Assembly (NCBI RefSeq): GCF_004343585.1
Contig: NZ_SLYW01000003.1
Span: 558,001 to 622,000, forward strand
Reading direction: 5' to 3'
Length of the DNA stretch: 64,000 bases
Origin: Neorhizobium sp. JUb45
GTDB lineage: Bacteria; Pseudomonadota; Alphaproteobacteria; Rhizobiales; Rhizobiaceae
Under the pieces are notes generated by a model. It saw only the letters and a program-made list of their open reading frames with translations. It did no database searches and had not been told where the DNA came from. Each line of letters begins with the position of its first letter. Within the stretch, counting starts at the first letter, position 1. The position numbers and the translations under genes are program-made. Below are positions 59,191 to 64,000 of this stretch, piece after piece.

Positions 59191-59286
59191 GAGAGCAGAT
59201 GACGACGGCCAGGTTTGGACAAAATATCGTTTGCGTACCATGATCGTTGAAAGCAGATCCTTCAAAACTTCCGCAGGAGCTTACAC

Positions 59287-59625
59287 ATGGCACCGATTGT
59301 TATTCTGCGAAAATGGACGGCCCGTATCAGAACCGCCGATGAAGCGGATTACGTCCGCTATGTCGCCGATACCGGCGGAGATGATTTTCACAAGACCCAA
59401 GGCAATCTTGGCCACCAGATTATCGTTCGCGAGCTGGGCGACGGCGTAAGCGAGGTTTCCGCCCTGAGTTGGTGGAGCAGCATGGACGCCATTCGGGCAT
59501 TTGCCGGCGACAATCCCGAACTCGCCCGCTATTACCCGGAGGATGACCGCTACCTGCTCGATAGGCCGGAATTCGTTGAGCACTATCGGGTCATGTCGTA
59601 CAGCGCATTGCTGGACAATCACTGA
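59287..59625 (+). CDS. Small dimeric alpha/beta-barrel (ABM-like) protein, 112 aa
   Basis: IVILRKWTARIRTADEADYV RYVADTG (broken here after DYV) then GNLGHQIIVRELGDGVSEVS and LSWWSSMDAIRAFAGDNPEL look like the antibiotic-biosynthesis-monooxygenase/Dabb fold, whose members include heme-degrading and stress enzymes. No clear catalytic residues for heme breakdown were identified. AGGAG precedes the ATG. Monocistronic. Confidence 0.8.
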   Translation: MAPIVILRKWTARIRTADEADYVRYVADTGGDDFHKTQGNLGHQIIVRELGDGVSEVSALSWWSSMDAIRAFAGDNPELARYYPEDDRYLLDRPEFVEHYRVMSYSALLDNH

Positions 59626-59959
59626 CGAGATTTCCGCTCGATCACACGATTGGCGCAACAGCAGGCGGGATGGATGCTGCACTCACCACAGGATGCGACA
59701 ATTCATCCGTTCACGAAACGGTTGATACGCAAAGCTGTCGCTGTCTTTGCCAAATCGACATGCTAATCGTCCACGGGAGAGGCGCGATATTGATCATTGT
59801 CAGCGTCTGCCTTTGGCGCAGATGGCGGGCCTCGTTTTTCCGAGGTACATCACGCGTCGAGGGATCAAAAAATCTTTCCACATTCCCGTCCCCACCCCGT
59901 TGCCCGTCGACGCGAATGACTTTAACGTAAACGTCAATTTTCAGCCTGTGGAGGTGTTT
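59626..59959. other. Intergenic region with ACGTAAACGT element
   Basis: A 334-base gap. A small CCGTT/AACGG hairpin occurs near 59707-59721, and the element at 59921-59937 lies before the next gene. The plus-strand frame from 59747 joins the following gene in frame but has no start signal. No separate gene seen. Confidence 0.5.
59921..59937. promoter_or_regulatory. Imperfect palindrome TTTAACGTAAACGTCAA
   Basis: TTAACGT and ACGTCAA flank a 2-base centre with one mismatch. This resembles the TTGACGTTTACGT-type sites reported for LiuR-like MerR regulators of branched-chain amino-acid catabolism. It ends 22 bases before the start of the 129-aa gene. Confidence 0.4.
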
Positions 59960-60349
59960 ATGAACGAACTCGTATCCCGCATCGCCGACAATGTCGGTCT
60001 TGCCCCTGATGTCGCCGAAAAGGCGATCGGCATGATGCTTGGTTTTTTGCAGCGCGAGGCCGATGATGGCGCCGTGGCGACGATGATCGAATCCATTCCC
60101 GGCGCGACGGATCTGGTTGCCAGGTTCAACGGCGAGGGCGCCGGTGGCGGCGGGCTGCTGGGTGGCCTGATGGCGAGTTTCGGCGGTGGCGTGATGGCGC
60201 TCGGCCAGCAGCTGATGTCACAGGGCCTCGGCATGGGCGAGATCACCGCGCTTGCACGCGAAACCATGGCGGTTGCCCGCGAACATGCCGGCGACGAAGT
60301 GGTCGACAAGGTCATCGCATCGGTGCCGGGCCTCAGCCAGTTCGTCTGA
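59960..60349 (+). CDS. DUF2780/DUF2267-like small helical protein, 129 aa
   Basis: MNELVSRIADNVGLAPDVAE then KAIGMMLGFLQREADDGAVA, GATDLVARFNG, a Gly-rich middle (GEGAGGGGLLGGLMASFGGG) and a helical end with VVDKVIASVPGL. This layout, an N-terminal helical bundle followed by a Gly-rich loop and a final helix pair, is seen in DUF2780-like proteins. No enzymatic residues are apparent. GGAGG at 59950-59954 fixes the start. Terminator follows at 60377. Confidence 0.75.
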   Translation: MNELVSRIADNVGLAPDVAEKAIGMMLGFLQREADDGAVATMIESIPGATDLVARFNGEGAGGGGLLGGLMASFGGGVMALGQQLMSQGLGMGEITALARETMAVAREHAGDEVVDKVIASVPGLSQFV

Positions 60350-60376
60350 TCGCATAGCCGGTTGATGCAAATTTCG

Positions 60377-60402
60377 AAGGCGTGGCATGTCCACGCCTTT
60401 TT
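60377..60402 (+). terminator. Rho-independent terminator after the 129-aa gene
   Basis: AAGGCGTGG pairs with CCACGCCTT over a 5-base loop, followed by TTTTT (60398-60402). It also lies at the 3' end of the convergent MocR gene and may serve both. Confidence 0.85.
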
Positions 60403-60407
60403 GCGTT

Positions 60408-61838
60408 TCAGGTTTTCAGAGCGGCGATCAACACGTCGAAAACCCGCGGATCGCTCATCTGCGAAACATTGAAGCGCATGTTGTTTTTCGCAGATTGCGA
60501 CAGGCTGAACACATTGCCGGGCGCCAGCACCACGCCTTTTTCAAGTGCGAACCGGGCGATGTCGGCGGCATCGACATCACCGGGCAGCCGACACCACAAA
60601 AACATGCCGGCCTGCGGCTGCAGCAGCGGCTCGATACCGATCGCCTTCAGACGGGCGGTCACATCCACCATCGCCCGCGCCAGACGGCTGCGCAGCGTTT
60701 CGAGATGTTTGCGATAACTGCCATCGCTCAGCACTGCGCGCACCAGCTCGGCATTGAGCGCCGCGCCTGCAAAACTGGTGGCGATCTTCAGGTCGGTCAG
60801 CCCTTCCAGCCATTCCCGCCGTGTGGCGATGAAACCGCAGCGCATCGAGGCCGACAGCGCCTTGGAAAAACTGCCGATCTGGATGACGCGGTCCAGTCCA
60901 TCAAAGGCGGCCAGCCGCGGCGCCGGCACATGCTCGAAATCGGCAAAGATATCATCCTCGACGATGGTGAGATCGAACTGTTCGGCAAGTTTCAGCACGC
61001 GGTGCGCGACAACCGGCGAGAGGATGGCACCGATCGGATTGTGGATGCCGGAATTGGTGATGTAGAGTTTTGGCCGGTGCTCCGCCAGCACTGCGGCAAA
61101 GGCTTCGACATCCGGCCCATTGGCACCATAAGGCACACCGACGATTTTCACCCGATGCGCGCGCAAAAGCGCGTGGAAATTGAAATAACACGGATCATCG
61201 ACCAGAACCGTATCGCCCGGTTCCAGCAGCAGGCGGCAGATCAGGTCGATAGCCTGCGTGCCGGAATCCGTCAGTATGATCTGATCCGGCGCCACATCCA
61301 CCGCATGGTCCGCCAGCCGCCTTGCAATCAGCTGCCGCAGGCCGGGCAGCCCGAGCGGCGAACCATAGTCCGTCAGCAGCGAACCGTTCGAACGCGACAG
61401 GCCGCGCAGCGCCTTGCGAATAGCCTCCTCCGGCAGCCATGACGGCGGCAGCCAGCCGCAACCGGGTTTCAGCGCCTCTTCCGCCGCCTCCAGCGATTGC
61501 CGCGACACCCAGAAGGGATCAACCACACGATCGAGCTTTGGCCCGACATCGGCCGGCGAAAACGGCGCCGCCTGGCTCGCGACATAAAAGCCGGAACCGG
61601 GGCGCGACAAGATCGCGCCTTCCGCCACCAGCCGCTCATATGCATCGACAACCGTCGATGTGGAGACTTTCAGACTGGCGGAAAGGCCGCGCACCGATGG
61701 CAGTTTTGCACCCGGAGTGAGCGCGCGGGCGGCAATACGCTGCCGGATCGTGGCCATCACCATGCCGACGCGGGTCGTGCCCTCGCCGGAAGGATCAGAG
61801 CCTGCAGCCTGCCTTGAAATCCTGCCGATTTCATTCAT
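60408..61838 (-). CDS. MocR-type regulator: GntR HTH fused to PLP aminotransferase-like domain, 476 aa
   Basis: The N-terminal winged helix is RIAARALTPGAKLPSVRGLS ASLKVSTSTVVDAYE (broken here after GLS). A linker follows, then a fold-type I aminotransferase domain with YGSPLGLPGLRQLIARRL, LTDSGTQAIDLICRLL, DDPCYFNFHAL, ITNSGIHNPIG, VEDDIFADF and the PLP-binding Lys in IGSFSKALSASMRCGF. MocR proteins sense PLP or an amino-acid adduct and usually control a neighbouring divergent gene, here the EamA exporter. The ATG at 61838 is likely, with ATG codons slightly upstream also possible. A palindrome lies at 61861-61878. Confidence 0.93.
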   Translation of the reverse strand: MNEIGRISRQAAGSDPSGEGTTRVGMVMATIRQRIAARALTPGAKLPSVRGLSASLKVSTSTVVDAYERLVAEGAILSRPGSGFYVASQAAPFSPADVGPKLDRVVDPFWVSRQSLEAAEEALKPGCGWLPPSWLPEEAIRKALRGLSRSNGSLLTDYGSPLGLPGLRQLIARRLADHAVDVAPDQIILTDSGTQAIDLICRLLLEPGDTVLVDDPCYFNFHALLRAHRVKIVGVPYGANGPDVEAFAAVLAEHRPKLYITNSGIHNPIGAILSPVVAHRVLKLAEQFDLTIVEDDIFADFEHVPAPRLAAFDGLDRVIQIGSFSKALSASMRCGFIATRREWLEGLTDLKIATSFAGAALNAELVRAVLSDGSYRKHLETLRSRLARAMVDVTARLKAIGIEPLLQPQAGMFLWCRLPGDVDAADIARFALEKGVVLAPGNVFSLSQSAKNNMRFNVSQMSDPRVFDVLIAALKT

Positions 61839-61860
61839 CCGTATTGCCCGATACACCATA

Positions 61861-61878
61861 ACAGTTTGATCGAACTGT
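61861..61878. promoter_or_regulatory. Inverted repeat ACAGTT-N6-AACTGT between mocR-type and EamA genes
   Basis: Perfect 6-base arms. ATACAGTT-like half sites on both strands and a GTAT-N6-ATAC pair (61841-61854) adjoin it. This clustering fits the repeated half sites bound by MocR regulators. Confidence 0.5.
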
Positions 61879-61998
61879 ATCAGACTGTCGATGGCAACGC
61901 CAAGCGATTTGGCCGATAGATCAGACCGCAGGATCGCCGTTCCCCGCATCGGGGAGACGCGCGCTTCGGCACACAGAGCGACACAGCAGGACAATATC

Positions 61999-62898
61999 AT
62001 GACCCAGCCGGTAAACACCGCCCTCGACCGCCCGCTCGATAATCGCGTCGCCGGACTTGTGAACGGCATGATCGGGGTGATCATTTTCAGCGGCTCGCTG
62101 CCGGCGACACGGTTGGCAGTGACCGGTTTCGATCCGTTTTTCCTGACGTTTGCACGCGGCACCATTGCCGGTGTGCTCAGCCTTGCCCTGCTGCTCGCCT
62201 TCAAGGAGAAGCGGCCTTCGGTGGCGGATCTCATTTCGCTGGCCGTGATCGCGCTCGGCGTCGTGCTCGGTTTTCCGCTGCTGACAGCGATTGCGCTGCA
62301 GCACGTTACCTCGGCACATTCGATCGTCTTCATCGGCCTTTTGCCGCTTGCAACCGCCATCTTTGGCGTGATGCGCGGCGGCGAGCGGCCAAAACCGGTC
62401 TTCTGGGTGTTTTCGGCTTTGGGCAGCCTGCTGGTGGCGGGATTTGCCGTGGCTCAAGGCCTGACGGCCTCGCCGCTGGGGGACAGCCTGATGCTGGCGG
62501 CCGTGATCGTCTGTGGCTTGGGTTATGCCGAAGGTGCGCGGCTCTCGAAACGGCTGGGCGGTTGGCAGGTAATCTGCTGGGCACTCACCCTGTCGCTGCC
62601 GGTCATGGCTGTCGGCCTGATGGTCACATGGCCGCAAACCCTCACAAACATTCCCGCCCCGGCATGGGCAGGCCTCGTTTATGTGTCGCTGTTCAGCATG
62701 CTGATCGGCTTCATCTTCTGGTATCGCGGGCTGGCACAGGGCGGCACCGCCTCGGTTGGCCAGTTGCAGCTGCTACAGCCATTTTTCGGCCTGGCGCTTG
62801 CCGCCACGCTGCTTGGCGAAACCGTCACGCCGCTGATGCTGGTCGCCACGATCGGCGTGATCGGCTGTGTTGCCGCCGCCCGCCGGTTTGCACGGTAG
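61999..62898 (+). CDS. EamA/DMT-family transporter, 299 aa
   Basis: Ten membrane helices in two EamA repeats. NGMIGVIIFSGSLPATRLAV then DPFFLTFARGTIAGVLSLAL open repeat 1. LGDSLMLAAVIVCGLGYAEG ARLSKRL (broken here after AEG) opens repeat 2. The end LLGETVTPLMLVATIGVIGC is typical. Such proteins export amino acids or metabolites. The start at 61999 has AGGA upstream. Divergent from a MocR regulator, a common pairing for amino-acid export. Confidence 0.93.
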   Translation: MTQPVNTALDRPLDNRVAGLVNGMIGVIIFSGSLPATRLAVTGFDPFFLTFARGTIAGVLSLALLLAFKEKRPSVADLISLAVIALGVVLGFPLLTAIALQHVTSAHSIVFIGLLPLATAIFGVMRGGERPKPVFWVFSALGSLLVAGFAVAQGLTASPLGDSLMLAAVIVCGLGYAEGARLSKRLGGWQVICWALTLSLPVMAVGLMVTWPQTLTNIPAPAWAGLVYVSLFSMLIGFIFWYRGLAQGGTASVGQLQLLQPFFGLALAATLLGETVTPLMLVATIGVIGCVAAARRFAR

Positions 62899-62916
62899 GC
62901 GACGGCGCATTCAGGC

Positions 62917-64000
62917 TCAGCGGTGCGGCCACGCCTCCACCGTCTGGCCGCCAAAAAGGCGATCGGTCGGCATCTGAAAAATGAAATAGGGATTGAGCAG
63001 CGGCAAAGCCGTTGCCTGTTCCAGCCGTGCCGATTGCTCATCGCTCAGCCGCACATCCAGCGAGGCGATGTTCTGCGACAACTGTTCCGCCCGGCTGGCG
63101 CCGATCAGCACAGATGACACGCCGGGGCGATTGGCCACCCAGTTCAGCGCCACCTCTGCCGGCGAACGGCCGATCTCGGACGCCACCGATTTCAACACAT
63201 CGACCACATCGAAATTGCGTTCCGTAAAGAGCATGCCGCCGAACGGGTTGTCGCCGTTCAACCGGCCATCGCTGCCGTTTTCGCTGACTTCCGAACCACT
63301 ATTGGGCAGCGCACCGGCACCCGACGCATCGGCGATCTTGTCGCGACCATATTTGCCGGTCAAAAGGCCGGCGGCAAGCGGGCTCCACGGCACAAGGCCG
63401 AGACCGAATTCGTGACCTGCCGGCAGAAGATCCAGTTCCACACCACGATCGATCAGCGAATAGGCATATTGCAGGCCGATCGGCTTTGGCAGGCCATGTG
63501 CCTCGGCCAGCGTCGCCACCTTGGCTACATACCAGGCGGGCGTATTGGAAAAGCCGTAATGCAGGATCTTGCCGGCGCGCACGGCATCGCCAAGCGTCTG
63601 CAACACCTCTTCGGCCGGCGTCGTACGGTCCCAGACATGCACCCAATACATGTCGATATAATCCGTCTGCAGCCGCTTCAGAGAGCCTTCGATGCCGAGC
63701 CGGATGTTCTTGGCGCCATTGCCGCCCCAGAGCGGCGTGCCCTGCCCGCGCGGAAAACCGGATTTCGTGGCAATGACCAAACGATCCCGCAGGCCGCTGT
63801 CGGAGAGAAAACGCCCCAGCATGGCTTCGCTTTCACCACCGGAATAGATATCGGCCGTATCGAGAAAATTGCCGCCGGCATCGACATAGGCGTCGAACAG
63901 CGCCCGCGCCGTCTGCTCGCCGGCGCCCCAGCGGCCGGCCCCGAATGTCATGGTGCCGAGCGCCAGCGGGCTGACGATCAGGCCGGATTTTCCAAGTGTG
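62917..64000 (-). CDS. Aldo/keto reductase, N-terminus outside window
   Basis: The frame stays open to the right edge: TLGKSGLIVSPLALGTMTFG precedes the ATG at 63951, and this is the true family N-terminus, so the gene begins beyond 64000. Marks are FLDTADIYSGGESEAMLG with catalytic Asp/Tyr, VIATKSGF (Lys), YIDMYWVHVWD with catalytic His, YGFSNTPAWYVAK, and the cofactor part VPWSPLAAGLLTGKYGRD and SSVLIGASRAEQL. NADPH-dependent carbonyl reductase of the YajO/Tas-like group. Substrate unknown. It ends 18 bases after the convergent EamA gene. Confidence 0.93.
   Translation of the reverse strand, partial: TLGKSGLIVSPLALGTMTFGAGRWGAGEQTARALFDAYVDAGGNFLDTADIYSGGESEAMLGRFLSDSGLRDRLVIATKSGFPRGQGTPLWGGNGAKNIRLGIEGSLKRLQTDYIDMYWVHVWDRTTPAEEVLQTLGDAVRAGKILHYGFSNTPAWYVAKVATLAEAHGLPKPIGLQYAYSLIDRGVELDLLPAGHEFGLGLVPWSPLAAGLLTGKYGRDKIADASGAGALPNSGSEVSENGSDGRLNGDNPFGGMLFTERNFDVVDVLKSVASEIGRSPAEVALNWVANRPGVSSVLIGASRAEQLSQNIASLDVRLSDEQSARLEQATALPLLNPYFIFQMPTDRLFGGQTVEAWPHR

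Noticed and set aside
1..64000. CRISPR arrays, tRNA or rRNA genes, prophage and plasmid replication genes
   Set aside because: No regularly spaced repeats, tRNA-like cloverleaf, ribosomal sequence, phage structural genes or repABC-type genes were noticed on either strand.

Overview
The window is high-GC alphaproteobacterial DNA, most likely a Rhizobiaceae accessory replicon or chromid (Rhizobium/Agrobacterium/Ensifer type). This rests on gene content, on a rhizobial intergenic palindrome at 46.25-46.31 kb, on Irr-like iron boxes, and on dense operons with ATGA/GTGA overlaps. No rRNA, tRNA, CRISPR array, prophage or intact transposon was seen. Two decayed IS3-family remnants (about 3.47-3.61 kb and 50.89-51.15 kb), a frameshifted siderophore-binding-protein fragment, a truncated solute-binding-protein tail and an orphan coding fragment at 10.2 kb mark old rearrangements.

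Left part (1-15.9 kb). A minus-strand operon encodes an AfsA-type hotdog protein, a HAD-IB phosphatase and a flavin monooxygenase cut by the window edge. This is the enzyme trio known from actinobacterial furan/butyrolactone hormone loci (mmfL/mmfP/mmfH type), and it is the most striking system here. Next come an old-yellow-enzyme reductase divergent from an ArsR regulator over two palindromes, a FecI-FecR-FecA-type cell-surface signalling system, an FMN-binding protein, a Tat-exported metallo-beta-lactamase-fold protein, a triple-PAS histidine kinase with its LuxR-type response regulator, and a TetR regulator.

Middle (16.1-32.5 kb). A long plus-strand block looks dedicated to organic sulfur scavenging. 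It has an HCCA-isomerase/DsbA-like protein, a CGSGVT sulfurtransferase, a GlcD-type flavoprotein, a BisC/DMSO-reductase-type molybdoenzyme, a Dpp-type ABC importer, two luciferase-like monooxygenases, an SfnB/DszC-like flavoprotein, an FMN reductase and a hydroxyacid dehydrogenase. A similar 27-bp element precedes both the importer and the second monooxygenase.

Iron and sugar oxidation (32.5-42.7 kb). A FatBCDE-like siderophore ABC operon and a FepA-like TonB receptor each have an ICE-like palindrome upstream. Between them lies an unusual LysR-HTH/TrpD2 fusion. A PQQ-dependent membrane glucose dehydrogenase follows.

Right part (43-64 kb). Small modules sit side by side: MarR with DUF899, DUF1579 and VOC genes; DUF779 with an aldehyde dehydrogenase and an AcoR-like regulator lacking the AAA+ domain; DoxX; an MhqO-like dioxygenase with a LysR regulator; ChaC; a CSS-EAL phosphodiesterase; a HerA-like ATPase; a BrkB-like membrane protein; a MocR regulator divergent from an EamA exporter; and an aldo/keto reductase cut by the right edge.

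Functional names come from reading motifs by eye. No database search was run.
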